DNA of 64,000 nucleotides from Ilumatobacter fluminis (GTDB taxonomy: Bacteria; Actinomycetota; Acidimicrobiia; Acidimicrobiales; Ilumatobacteraceae). The position numbers and the translations under genes were made by a program. Below the pieces are notes generated by a model. The model worked only from the letters and a program-made list of their open reading frames with translations, was not told where the DNA came from and did not search any database. Where the stretch lies: the NCBI RefSeq assembly GCF_004364865.1, contig NZ_SOAU01000001.1, forward strand, positions 3,194,001 through 3,258,000, read 5' to 3'. Below are positions 55,627 through 64,000 of this stretch, piece by piece (position 1 is the first letter of the stretch; every line of letters starts with the position of its first letter).

Positions 55627-56115
55627 ATGACCGAAACCCAGACCGGCACCGCCGCCGAACAGACGTCGAAGATCCCGACGCTGCTCACCCACATCGCACT
55701 GCCGGTGCGAGACCTCGGCGCCACGCTGGCGTTCTACGAGCGGTACACGAACCTGGCCGTCATCCACGAGCGTCACGACCCGGAGACCGACCTGCGCACT
55801 GCGTGGCTCGCCAACGAGCGTGACCGCACGACCGACGGAGCGGCCCGCTTCGTGATCGTGCTGATCGAGGGCAAGCTCCCGACCAAGATCACCGGCGACA
55901 TCCAGGAGCAGTACGGCTTCCTCACCTCGATCAGCCACCTCGGACTGTCGCTCGACAGCCGCGAGGAGGTCGATCGGATCGCCGAGATGGCGAAGGAAGA
56001 GGGCTGTCTCCTGCTCGGCCCGATGTACCGCAACGAGGTCGTCGGCTACATCTGCATCGTCACCGACCCCGACGGCAACAACCTCGAGTTCTCCGTCGAG
56101 CAGGTGCTCGGGTGA
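55627..56115 (+). CDS. VOC-family metalloenzyme
   Basis: 162 residues. The triad His in LTHIALPVRD, His in ISHLGLSLD and Glu in GNNLEFSVE is complete. It is similar to the protein at 36853, also under a GntR operator, so the two may act on related intermediates. It lies 15 bp after the permease gene. Confidence 0.87.
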   Translation: MTETQTGTAAEQTSKIPTLLTHIALPVRDLGATLAFYERYTNLAVIHERHDPETDLRTAWLANERDRTTDGAARFVIVLIEGKLPTKITGDIQEQYGFLTSISHLGLSLDSREEVDRIAEMAKEEGCLLLGPMYRNEVVGYICIVTDPDGNNLEFSVEQVLG

Positions 56116-56122
56116 TGGCGTC

Positions 56123-57301
56123 GTGAAGACCGCACCGTCGATCGCTCGGATCGACACGTTCCCGTGCACGTACGGCACCGACCGTGAGCGCATGTCGTTC
56201 CTCTACGTGCGCGTCACCGCCGACGACGGCAGCGTCGGGTGGGGCGAGGTGTGCGACAGCTACGGCTGCTCCTACGCCGGCGTCCTCGCCCACCTGATCG
56301 ACGAGGTCTTCGCCCCGCTGATCGTCGGCCAACCGCTCGTGTCGGTCGACCTGCTCGCGGACCGCATGCGCCTGTTCACCCGACGGCGACTCGGCGACGC
56401 CTGGATCGCACCCCAAGCCCGTTCCGGCATCGAGATCGCACTGTGGGACCTCGCCGGCCAGGCCGCCGGACGATCGATCTCCGAACTGCTCGGCCGCACC
56501 GCCGACCACGTCGAGGTGTACGGATCGTGTGGCTTCCTCGAGGAAGGCCCGGCCGAACACCACTACGAGGTGATCCGCCCCCTGCTCGATCGCGGCGTGC
56601 GCAAGATCAAGGTCCGCACCGGCCCCGAATGGCACTCCGACCTCGACACCCTGCGCAAACTCCGTCCGATGCTGGGCGCCGACGTCGAGTTGATGGTCGA
56701 CGCCAGCGAGACGTACACGCTGCCGACCGCTCGCGCCCTCGCCGAAGCGCTCACCGAGTTCGACGTGCGATGGATCGAGGAGCCGCTGCCGCAGTCGGAA
56801 CGGGCGGGCATCGAAGCACTCGTCGCCCACTCCCCCGTTCCCGTCGCCTACGGGGAGCACATGTTCGGCCTCGACGACGCACTCGACGCGCTTCGCCGAC
56901 GCCAACTCGACGTGCTCCAGCCCGACGCCGCCACCGCCGGCGGCATCAGCGAGGCTCGCAAGATGGCGACGGCTGCGCCGGCCTACGGCGTGCGGGTCGT
57001 CCCCCACGTCTGTTCCGGTCCGGCGGCGCTCGCCGCCAACCTGCATCTCGCTGCCAGCGTCCCGGCGATCCGACTCGTCGAGTACCCGCCGACGCTGCTG
57101 CCCGTGTGGGAGACGTTCGGCGACGGAGCCCCGCTCGGTCTCGACTCGATCGTCGACGGCACGCTCCCCGTCCCGACCGCCCCCGGCCTCGGCGTCTCCA
57201 TCAGCGAGACCGCCTGCGCTGACCATCCGTACGAAGCACCCGGCGCCCGCGTCGCCGGCACCACGACCGGCCTGCCCGACCGATTCGTCGGCGACCGCTG
57301 A
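56123..57301 (+). CDS. Enolase-superfamily enzyme (mandelate racemase subgroup)
   Basis: 392 residues. The catalytic set of the mandelate racemase subgroup is present: Lys161-x-Lys163 (KIKVRTG), metal ligands Asp193, Glu219 and Glu245, and the His295/Asp268 dyad. It would abstract a proton alpha to a carboxylate for racemisation, dehydration or cycloisomerisation. GTG start, 7 bp after the VOC gene. Substrate unknown; sugar-acid dehydration or lactone formation are options. Confidence 0.9.
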   Translation: MKTAPSIARIDTFPCTYGTDRERMSFLYVRVTADDGSVGWGEVCDSYGCSYAGVLAHLIDEVFAPLIVGQPLVSVDLLADRMRLFTRRRLGDAWIAPQARSGIEIALWDLAGQAAGRSISELLGRTADHVEVYGSCGFLEEGPAEHHYEVIRPLLDRGVRKIKVRTGPEWHSDLDTLRKLRPMLGADVELMVDASETYTLPTARALAEALTEFDVRWIEEPLPQSERAGIEALVAHSPVPVAYGEHMFGLDDALDALRRRQLDVLQPDAATAGGISEARKMATAAPAYGVRVVPHVCSGPAALAANLHLAASVPAIRLVEYPPTLLPVWETFGDGAPLGLDSIVDGTLPVPTAPGLGVSISETACADHPYEAPGARVAGTTTGLPDRFVGDR

Positions 57302-57320
57302 CTCACCACCAGGAGGAACC

Positions 57321-57953
57321 ATGACCGACGACACCATCGTGTCAACCGACGAGATCGCTGCGGCGCGCGAGCGCGTGTCCGTGCCCGGCTCCCCCGGCTT
57401 CGAGGGCGAGATCGGCGGCAGCATGGCGGAGTTCTCCGCCGAGTACATGACCTACATCGAGGACTATCTCGACGACGACCTCAAGGTCGTCGGCGACCGC
57501 ATGATGGCCATGCTCCGGTCGATGGACCAGCTCCACCAGGGGTTCGCCGTGAGCCAGCTCGACCACGCGCTCCAGACCGCCACCCGCGCCGAGCGCGACG
57601 GCGCCAGCGACGACATGATCGTCGCGTCGCTGTGCCACGACGTCGGCAAGACCTTCTCGAACATGAACCACCCGGCGATCGCAGCGGAGATGTTGCGCCC
57701 GTGGGTGAGCGACGAGGCGTACTGGGTCGTGAAGTACCACCAGGACTTCCAGGGCCGCCACTACTACGGCCGGATCGGCATGGACCCCGAGATGCGCCGC
57801 AAGCATCTCGGTCACGAGCACTACGCGATGGCAGAGCGGTTCGCCGACGACTGGGACCAGACCGCCTTCGACCCCGACTACGAAGCCGAGACGCTCGACC
57901 ACTTCGAACCGCTCGTGCGCAAGGTGTTCTCGCGCACGCCCCGTCGCGGCTGA
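57321..57953 (+). CDS. HD-domain protein with PhnZ/MIOX-like diiron ligand pattern
   Basis: 210 residues. The ordered ligands His82 (LDHALQTATRA), His106-Asp107 (LCHDVGK), His117 (MNHPAIAAEML), His140 (VKYHQDF) and Asp179 (DDWDQTAF) match the pattern of HD-type mixed-valent diiron oxygenases such as PhnZ, TmpB and myo-inositol oxygenase rather than nucleotide phosphohydrolases. It may cleave a C-C or C-heteroatom bond. No phosphonate gene is nearby. AGGAGG ribosome site. Confidence 0.8.
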   Translation: MTDDTIVSTDEIAAARERVSVPGSPGFEGEIGGSMAEFSAEYMTYIEDYLDDDLKVVGDRMMAMLRSMDQLHQGFAVSQLDHALQTATRAERDGASDDMIVASLCHDVGKTFSNMNHPAIAAEMLRPWVSDEAYWVVKYHQDFQGRHYYGRIGMDPEMRRKHLGHEHYAMAERFADDWDQTAFDPDYEAETLDHFEPLVRKVFSRTPRRG

Positions 57954-57955
57954 TC

Positions 57956-59371
57956 GTGTCACCGGCAACCACGGCGCCCGGCGCCGCACCGAGCGCCGAC
58001 GTCACGTTGCTCGTCAACGGTGACGTCGTCACGATGAACCCCAACCGCGACGTGCTCGTCGGCGGTGCGATCGCGATCGCCGACGACCGCATCGTCGCCG
58101 TCGGCCCGACGTCGGAGTTGCGCGCCGCTCACCCCGGCGCCACCGAGGTCGACCTGTCGTCGTGCGTCGTCACGCCTGGCATGATCGACGCCCACCAGCA
58201 CCTGACCGGCGATCCGCTGATCCGGAGCTGCATCCCCGACCTCCTGCCGCCCGGCGCATCGATCTTCGAGTGGTCGGTGCCCGTCCACGCCGCCCACGAG
58301 CCCGACGACGACGAGGCGTCGGCGATCTTGTCGGCGGTCGAGGCCCTCACCGCCGGCGTCACCACGGTCGTCGAGGCCGGCACCGTCGCCCACGCCGATC
58401 GCGTGGCAGCAGGTCTCCAGCGCCTCGGTCAGCGCGCCACGCTCGGCGTGTGGGGTTGGGACATCGAAGAGGGCCCGTTCACCGCCCCGGCCGACGAGGT
58501 CCTCGATCGGCAGGCCGCGGTGATCGACTCGTTCCCGGCCGGCGGGCTCGTCGAGGGCTGGGTCACCCTCGTCGGCCACGACCTGGCGTCGGACGCACTC
58601 CTGGCCGGCGGCGCCGACCTCGCACGTGCCAAGTCGACCAACATGACGATGCACCTCTCGCCCACGTCGTCCGATCCGGAGCGCTATCTCGAGAAGACGG
58701 GCAAGCGCCCGGCCGTCCACCTGAACGACCTCGGTGTGCTCGGCGAACACCTGCTGCTCGGCCACGGCGTGTGGCTCGACGACGCCGAGGTCGAACTCGT
58801 CATCGACACCGAAACCGCCATCGCCTATTGCCCGTGGGCGTACCTGCGGCTCGGCCAGGGCGTCTGTGCCCACGGGCGCCACGCCGAGATCGTCGAACGC
58901 GGCGGCCGGGTGGCGTTCGGCTGCGATGCGACCAACGCCGGCGACTCGATCGACATCCTGCGCACCGCTGCGGTCGCCGCCGGCATCGCCCGCGACGCGG
59001 CCGTCGATCCGACCCGATTCGGGGCGCACCAGGCGTTCGAGCTCGCGACCATCGCCGGCGCCGAGGCGATCGGCATGGCCGACCGGATCGGATCGATCGA
59101 GGTCGGCAAGCAGGCCGACATCGTCGTCCACCGCACCGACACCCCCGGCTGGACGCCGCGCGGCGACGTCGGCCTGCAGCTCGTGTGGGGTACCGATGGT
59201 CGCAGCGTCCGCGACGTCTGGGTCGCCGGCCGCCAGGTCGTGTCCGACGGCCGCCCGACGGCGATCACCCAGGACGAACTGGCCGAGATGGCGACCCACC
59301 GCCAGACGAAGCTGCTCGAGCGTGCCGGCATCGAGGTGCCGCACCTCTGGCCGCATCACGACGCACGCTGA
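57956..59371 (+). CDS. TRZ/ATZ-type amidohydrolase (1)
   Basis: 471 residues from GTG 57956. Metal ligands: His80-x-His82 (IDAHQHLTG), His in NMTMHLSPTS, His in LLGHGVW, Asp in FGCDATNAGD. This is the family of guanine deaminase, SAH/MTA deaminase and atrazine chlorohydrolase, which remove an amino or other leaving group from a nitrogen heterocycle. A paralogue is at 62557. Starts 2 bp after the HD gene. Confidence 0.88.
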   Translation: MSPATTAPGAAPSADVTLLVNGDVVTMNPNRDVLVGGAIAIADDRIVAVGPTSELRAAHPGATEVDLSSCVVTPGMIDAHQHLTGDPLIRSCIPDLLPPGASIFEWSVPVHAAHEPDDDEASAILSAVEALTAGVTTVVEAGTVAHADRVAAGLQRLGQRATLGVWGWDIEEGPFTAPADEVLDRQAAVIDSFPAGGLVEGWVTLVGHDLASDALLAGGADLARAKSTNMTMHLSPTSSDPERYLEKTGKRPAVHLNDLGVLGEHLLLGHGVWLDDAEVELVIDTETAIAYCPWAYLRLGQGVCAHGRHAEIVERGGRVAFGCDATNAGDSIDILRTAAVAAGIARDAAVDPTRFGAHQAFELATIAGAEAIGMADRIGSIEVGKQADIVVHRTDTPGWTPRGDVGLQLVWGTDGRSVRDVWVAGRQVVSDGRPTAITQDELAEMATHRQTKLLERAGIEVPHLWPHHDAR

Positions 59372-59394
59372 TCGCACGCAAGGAGAGAACCAGC

Positions 59395-60432
59395 ATGGAA
59401 CTGCGCGTCTTGGGACGAACCGGCATCCAGGTGGCCCCACTCGGTTTGGGCACGATGGTGCTCGGCGCATGGGGCAACACCGATCACGACGAGTGCTCAC
59501 GCATCGTCAACCGAGCGCTCGACGCGGGTCTGAACTTCGTCGACACCGCGGACGTCTACGCGTTCGGTGAGAGCGAGGAGATCGTCGGCAAGGCGATCGC
59601 CGGACGACGAGACGAGGTCGTACTCGCCACCAAGTTCCACAACGGCATGCCTGGCCCCGACGGCGAGTTCGACCCAAATCGGCGCGGCAACTCACGACGC
59701 TGGATCCGGCGCGCGGTCGAGGACAGCCTGCGACGCCTCGACACCGATCACATCGACCTGTACCAGGTCCATCGTCCCGACCCGATGACCGACGTCAGCG
59801 AGACGATCGACGCGCTCACCGATCTGGTGCGCGAGGGCAAGCTCCTCGCGTGGGGCACCTCGACCTTCCCGGCCGAGGAGTTGGTGGAGACCTGCTGGGC
59901 AGCCGACCGGCGAGGCGTCGCCGCACCGCACACCGAGCAGCCGCCGTACTCGATCTTCTGTCGGGCGATCGAACGCGACGTGCTGCCGACGTGCCGTCGC
60001 CACGGCATCGGCGTCATCGTGTGGAGCCCGCTCTCGGGTGGGTGGTTGACCGGCAAGTACTCACGCACCACTCCCCCGCCCAGCGACTCGCGAGCGGCCA
60101 CCAACCCCGACCACTTCGACGGTGACAACGACGACAAGTTCGACGCCGTCGAGCGACTCGGGGTGATCGCCGACGATGCCGGCCTCACGCTCACCCAGCT
60201 CGCACTCGGCTTCACGCTCGCCCATCCCGATGTCGACGTCGCCCTGATCGGGCCACGCACCGAGGCGCAGCTCGACGACCTGCTGACCGCGCGCGACGTC
60301 GTGCTGTCCGACGACGTGCTCGACGCGATCGACGAGGTCGTGGCCCCGGGTACCGATCTGAACCCTGCCGACCGTGGGTGGACCCCGCCGTCGCTCGACC
60401 GAACGTTCCGCCGCCGAGGAGGTGCCCGATGA
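59395..60432 (+). CDS. Aldo/keto reductase
   Basis: 345 residues. (beta/alpha)8 NADPH-dependent family; the catalytic tetrad is visible as Asp and Tyr in FVDTADVYAFGES, Lys in VLATKFHNG and His in LYQVHRPDP. AAGGAGAG ribosome site before ATG 59395. It overlaps the MDR gene by 4 bp. It likely reduces or oxidises an aldehyde/ketone intermediate. Confidence 0.9.
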   Translation: MELRVLGRTGIQVAPLGLGTMVLGAWGNTDHDECSRIVNRALDAGLNFVDTADVYAFGESEEIVGKAIAGRRDEVVLATKFHNGMPGPDGEFDPNRRGNSRRWIRRAVEDSLRRLDTDHIDLYQVHRPDPMTDVSETIDALTDLVREGKLLAWGTSTFPAEELVETCWAADRRGVAAPHTEQPPYSIFCRAIERDVLPTCRRHGIGVIVWSPLSGGWLTGKYSRTTPPPSDSRAATNPDHFDGDNDDKFDAVERLGVIADDAGLTLTQLALGFTLAHPDVDVALIGPRTEAQLDDLLTARDVVLSDDVLDAIDEVVAPGTDLNPADRGWTPPSLDRTFRRRGGAR

Positions 60433-61469
60433 AAGCCATGCAGTACGACCATCACGGCACCAGCGAGGTGCTGCAGTACACCGACGTCGCCGACCCCGAA
60501 CCGGGGCCCGCCGACGTCGTCGTCGACGTCGCTGCGTGCGCACTCAACCGACTCGACCTCGTCCAGCGCAACGGCTGGTACACGCTGCCCGGCTACACGC
60601 TCCCCCACATCGCCGGCATGGACGTCGCCGGTGTCGTGTCGGCTGTCGGCGACGAGGCCGCCGCGGCGGGCTGGTCGGAAGGTGACCGAGTCGTCGTCGA
60701 CCCGTCGCTGGCGGGCGTCACCGACTCGTCGAAGCTGGCCGGCATGGGCGACCTGTACGGCGATCTCGGCGTGATCGGTGGCACGGTCGCCGGCGGCTAC
60801 GCCGAGCGGTGCCTCGCACCGGCGTCCCACCTCTACCGGGTGCCCGACGACATGGAACTCGCACACGCGGCAACGTTCCCGACGACCTTCCTCACCGCCG
60901 GCCACGCCCTCTTCGCGGTCGCCGATCTCCAGCCAGGCGAGACCGTGATGATCCATGCAGCGGGCAGCGGCGTGTCGGTTGCTGCGATCCAGATGGCGGT
61001 CGACCGCGGGTGCACCGTACTCGCGACCGCGGGCAGCGAGTCCAAGCTCGAACGTGCCCGCGACCTCGGCGCAGCGCACGTCTGCTACAACCGCACCGGC
61101 GACGTCGCCACGTGGGCTCGCGAGGTCACCGACGGCCGCGGCGTCGACGTCGTGTTCGACCACGTCGGCACGGCCCTGTTCCCGCCGTCGATCTTCTCGC
61201 TGGCGATCGGCGGCCGCCTTGTGTGCTGCGGCAACACCTCGGGCGACGAGGCCGTCATCCCGAGCCTCGGTTTCCTGTTCCACTCCGGGATCAAGATCAT
61301 GGGGTCCGATCCCTATGCCCCCGAGGAGTTCGGGCCGCTCTGGGAGCAGTTCTGCGACCGGCGCTACCCGCAGGTCATCGACGCCCAGTTCGCCCTCGCG
61401 GATGCGGCTGAAGCCCAGGACCGCCTCGAGAACAACGACGTGTTCGGCAAGGTCGTGCTCCGGCCGTGA
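60429..61469 (+). CDS. MDR-family oxidoreductase (quinone reductase-like)
   Basis: 346 residues. Catalytic-domain CALNRLDLVQRNGWY and PHIAGMDVAGVV resemble the MDR protein at 37838, but the structural zinc Cys loop is missing. NAD(P) binding by GETVMIHAAGSGVSVAAIQMA. Enoyl or quinone reduction is likely. Overlaps both neighbours by 4 bp. Confidence 0.88.
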   Translation: MKAMQYDHHGTSEVLQYTDVADPEPGPADVVVDVAACALNRLDLVQRNGWYTLPGYTLPHIAGMDVAGVVSAVGDEAAAAGWSEGDRVVVDPSLAGVTDSSKLAGMGDLYGDLGVIGGTVAGGYAERCLAPASHLYRVPDDMELAHAATFPTTFLTAGHALFAVADLQPGETVMIHAAGSGVSVAAIQMAVDRGCTVLATAGSESKLERARDLGAAHVCYNRTGDVATWAREVTDGRGVDVVFDHVGTALFPPSIFSLAIGGRLVCCGNTSGDEAVIPSLGFLFHSGIKIMGSDPYAPEEFGPLWEQFCDRRYPQVIDAQFALADAAEAQDRLENNDVFGKVVLRP

Positions 61470-62560
61470 CCGCATCGGGTGACTCCCCCTTCCCCGAACT
61501 GAAGAAGACCCACACGATGGCCCGCACGGGCCGTCCGTACACCGACTACAAGCCACCCGCCGCAGCCCCGGTCTGGGCGGCGATCGAGGGGTACGGGCGC
61601 TTCCACGTGCTCGTCGCCGCGCTCGAGCTCGGCGCGTTCGAGGCGCTCGCCCGGGCCGACCGTCGAACCGGCGAGGAACTCGCGAGCGAACTCGACGTGT
61701 CGGCCCCGCACCTCACGACACTGCTGGAAGGCGTGGTCGCGCTCGGCTTCCTCGAGCACCATCACGGGCACTTCTCGCTCAACGACACCGCCAAGCGGTA
61801 CCTCCTCGTCGACGGCCCGGCTTCGATGGTCGATCTGGTCCCCGTTTCACCGGGCCCGCTCGCGAACTGGAGCGACCTCACCGAAACGGTGCGCACCGGC
61901 GCGCCGCCGTCACCGATCGACGACGACCCGGCCGCGTTCTACCGACCGCTCGTGGCCGGCACGTTCACGACCATCTTCCGCTGCGCGAGCCGAGCCGACC
62001 TCAAGTTGCGCTACTCGGCGCTCCCTGCACCTTTGGTGCTCGACCTCGGCGCCGGCGCGGCGCCGTGGTCGTGCGCGATCCTCGGCGCCAACCCGGGCGC
62101 CACGGCGGTCGTGAACGACCTCGATGGGGTCGTCGACCTCGCCGAGGCCAAGCTGACCGAGCACGGGCTGACCGATCGCTGCGAGATCCGAGCGGGCGAC
62201 TACCTCGAGATCGACGTCGAGGACGACTCGTACGACCTCGTCGTGCTCGGCCACATCCTGCGCGCCGAGAGCGGCGACCGTGCCCGCGCCTTGATCGATC
62301 GCGCCGCACGCGCGTTGAAGCCCGGTGGACGCGTGCTGATCGGCGACTACTTCGCCGACCGCCAGCGCGCGCTCGAACCACACGCCCTGATGATGGGCGT
62401 CACGATGATGGCCAGCACTCGCCACGGCCGCGTGTTCCGATACGCCGACCTCGCCACCGAGTTGCGCGACGCCGGCTTCGAGGCACTCCGCCTCATCGAG
62501 CCGATCGGTTTCCAGATGGTCGCCGTCGGCACGCTCGCACCTGGAGGTACGACACCATGA
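61466..62560 (+). CDS. O-methyltransferase-type SAM-dependent enzyme
   Basis: 364 residues from GTG 61466 (ATG 61517 is also possible). A winged-helix dimerisation region (residues about 35-100, LELGAFEALARADRRTGEELASELDVS split only by its loop) is followed by SAM motif I VLDLGAGAAPW and VLGHILRAESGDRARALIDRAARALKPGG. The design is that of plant/actinobacterial small-molecule O-methyltransferases. In a catabolic context it might act in reverse order or modify an intermediate. Confidence 0.85.
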   Translation: MTASGDSPFPELKKTHTMARTGRPYTDYKPPAAAPVWAAIEGYGRFHVLVAALELGAFEALARADRRTGEELASELDVSAPHLTTLLEGVVALGFLEHHHGHFSLNDTAKRYLLVDGPASMVDLVPVSPGPLANWSDLTETVRTGAPPSPIDDDPAAFYRPLVAGTFTTIFRCASRADLKLRYSALPAPLVLDLGAGAAPWSCAILGANPGATAVVNDLDGVVDLAEAKLTEHGLTDRCEIRAGDYLEIDVEDDSYDLVVLGHILRAESGDRARALIDRAARALKPGGRVLIGDYFADRQRALEPHALMMGVTMMASTRHGRVFRYADLATELRDAGFEALRLIEPIGFQMVAVGTLAPGGTTP

Positions 62561-63972
62561 CCGACTCGAACGCGCACCCCGACGCTCCCCAGCCGATCGA
62601 CACCCTCGTCGACGCCTGGTACGTCGTGACCATGAACGAGACCCGCGACATCATCCATCGCGGCTCGATCGCCATCCACGACGGAGTGATCGTCGAGGTC
62701 GGCAAGACGGCCGACCTCGAGCGGCGCTACGCCCCGGCCCAGCGCCTCGGCGGCGACCGATTCGTCGCCGCGCCGGGCATGGTCAACACCCACATCCACA
62801 TCACCGGCGAACCGTTGACCCGTGGCTACGTGCCCGACGACACCCCGTTCGAGGAGAACGTGTTCGTGTGGCTCACCAACCTGTACGCCGCCTACGCCGA
62901 GGGTGACGAGCGGTGCTCCGCCCAGTTGGCAGCCACCGAGATGCTGCGGTCGGGAACCACCACCTTCCTCGAAGCCGGCACCGTCCGCCTCCTCGACGAG
63001 GTGTTCGACGGTCTCGCCGAGACGGGCATCCGGGGACGCCTCGGCGCCTGGGTGTGGGATCTTCCCCCTGAACCCGACGTGTACCGGCAAACGACAGACG
63101 AGGCGATCGCCCGGCTCGACGACCAGCTGACCCGCTACCGCTCGTTCGCCGAGGGTCGGTTGGGTGCCTGGTCGACGGTGGTCGGCCACACCACCTGCTC
63201 CGACCCACTCTGGAAGGCGGCGCGCGAGCTCGCCGACACCCACGACGTCGGACTCAGCTTCCACATGTCGCCCGCCAAGTCCGACCCCGACGGCTTCATC
63301 GCGGAGTTCGGGCAGCGCCCGTTCGAGCACCTCGACGAGATCGGCGTGCTCGGTGACGACGCCTGTGCGACGCACTGCGTCCACGTGGACGATCGCGAGA
63401 TCGACACGATGGCTCGCACCGGCACCAGTGTCGCCCACTGCCCGACCACCGCGCTCAAGGTCAGCTACGGCGTGACCCAGATCGGCAAGATGCCCGAGAT
63501 GGTGCAGCGAGGCGTGAACGTCTCGATCGGCACCGACGGCAACAACGCCTCGAACTACTCCGACCTCATGCGGGCCACCTACCTCGTCGCCGGGCTCTTC
63601 AAGGACGGCCGGATCGACCCCCAGATGTTCCCAGCCGAGAAGGCGCTCGAGATGGCGACCCTCGGTGGCGCTCGCTCGATGACGATGGACGACCAGATCG
63701 GCTCGCTCGAAGTCGGCAAGCGTGCCGACGTGGTGCTGCACGACACCGACCGGCCCGAGTGGCGACCGTTGTTCAACGTCGTCAACCAGCTGGTCTGGTC
63801 GGCCGACGGTCGTGGTGTCCACACCGTCTTGGTCGACGGCCGCGTCGTCGTGGAGGATGGCCACATGACGACGATCGACGAAGCGGCGCTGTGGGCCGAG
63901 GCCCAGCAGCGCGGCGGAGACATCGTCGCCCGTTCCGGACTGCCCGACCGGGCGAAGTTCCCCGTTCTGTGA
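62557..63972 (+). CDS. TRZ/ATZ-type amidohydrolase (2)
   Basis: 471 residues. Metal ligands His79-x-His81 (VNTHIHITGE), His in GLSFHMSPAKSD, His in ATHCVHVDD and Asp in IGTDGNNASN. Same family as the gene at 57956, with which it shares the MSP-x3-SDP-x11-HL block; the two may hydrolyse successive or related ring intermediates. 4-bp overlap with the methyltransferase gene. Confidence 0.9.
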   Translation: MTDSNAHPDAPQPIDTLVDAWYVVTMNETRDIIHRGSIAIHDGVIVEVGKTADLERRYAPAQRLGGDRFVAAPGMVNTHIHITGEPLTRGYVPDDTPFEENVFVWLTNLYAAYAEGDERCSAQLAATEMLRSGTTTFLEAGTVRLLDEVFDGLAETGIRGRLGAWVWDLPPEPDVYRQTTDEAIARLDDQLTRYRSFAEGRLGAWSTVVGHTTCSDPLWKAARELADTHDVGLSFHMSPAKSDPDGFIAEFGQRPFEHLDEIGVLGDDACATHCVHVDDREIDTMARTGTSVAHCPTTALKVSYGVTQIGKMPEMVQRGVNVSIGTDGNNASNYSDLMRATYLVAGLFKDGRIDPQMFPAEKALEMATLGGARSMTMDDQIGSLEVGKRADVVLHDTDRPEWRPLFNVVNQLVWSADGRGVHTVLVDGRVVVEDGHMTTIDEAALWAEAQQRGGDIVARSGLPDRAKFPVL

Positions 63973-64000
63973 TGCCCGACGCGATGGAGCGTGACTCATG
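63972..64000 (+). CDS. Start of a further gene (partial)
   Basis: ATG 63972 overlaps the amidohydrolase stop (TGATG) and stays open to the window end (MPDAMERDS). ATG 63998, with GGAG 9 nt upstream, is the alternative start. Too short to identify; it suggests the operon goes on. Confidence 0.35.

Noticed and set aside
57321-57953. HD protein as a standard nucleotide phosphohydrolase
   Set aside because: The ligand order has two further His residues matching diiron oxygenases; kept as a less likely alternative.

Overview
This is a GC-rich, densely coded chromosomal window of actinobacterial character. Supporting signs are many GTG/TTG starts, 4-bp start/stop overlaps, a SufU-type SUF system, a mycothiol-dependent isomerase-type protein, two acyl-CoA dehydrogenases and lipoproteins with long Asp/Glu/Thr linkers. 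The overall style fits a marine Acidimicrobiia (Ilumatobacter-like) organism, but that is inference. I found no rRNA, tRNA, CRISPR array, integrase or insertion sequence.

Region by region. (1) 1-7.1 kb: cell-surface genes (an O-antigen/teichoic-type ABC export permease cut by the window edge, a family 2 glycosyltransferase, UDP-glucose dehydrogenase) mixed with an alpha/beta-hydrolase-fold protein whose nucleophile is replaced, a small unknown gene with a structured leader, a lipoprotein and a DinB/MDMPI protein. (2) 7.1-13.4 kb: acyl-CoA dehydrogenase, a Phd/VapC-type toxin-antitoxin pair, an NTF2-like protein, a metallo-beta-lactamase-fold hydrolase, a second glycosyltransferase/methyltransferase pair and an LCP cell-wall ligase. 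(3) 13.5-16.0 kb: suf operon 1 (sufC-sufS-sufU). (4) 16.0-22.3 kb: a six-gene minus-strand operon for a sialic-acid-like (nonulosonate) surface glycan: methyltransferase, two DUF6716-type transferases, a CMP-nonulosonate synthetase fused to a HAD phosphatase, a NeuB synthase without SAF domain, and a GT52-like transferase. (5) 22.4-32 kb: mixed housekeeping and metabolism (hotdog thioesterase, solo adenine DNA methylase, IlvA, AlkD-like protein, an MFS/amidase/YbaK operon, HtpX, acyl-CoA dehydrogenase) with dispersed palindromic repeats. (6) 32.1-36.3 kb: suf operon 2 (sufB, a Cys-rich protein, sufD, a Rieske protein, a second sufC), then a ferredoxin. (7) 36.8-64 kb: a long catabolic island centred on a FadR-type GntR regulator.

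The island is the most striking part. Five copies of an 18-bp sequence, TGGTCNGACCATNNGACC, lie in the promoter regions of its transcription units: two in the divergent region between gntR and an ABC transporter operon, one before a pair of VOC genes, one before a VOC-cupin/hydantoinase/ligase/Rieske operon, and one before an eleven-gene or longer operon. The last operon starts with a BMP-type (nucleoside-class) ABC importer and continues with VOC, enolase-superfamily, HD-type diiron oxygenase-like, amidohydrolase, aldo/keto reductase, MDR, methyltransferase and second amidohydrolase genes. Together they look like import plus stepwise oxidation, hydrolysis and CoA activation of an unidentified, probably nitrogen-containing ring compound. 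The substrate cannot be read from sequence.

A second shared motif, (A/C)CTAT-N5-TAGTG-NN-AAT, lies before suf operon 1, sufB and sufD. It links the two separated suf loci into one apparent regulon.
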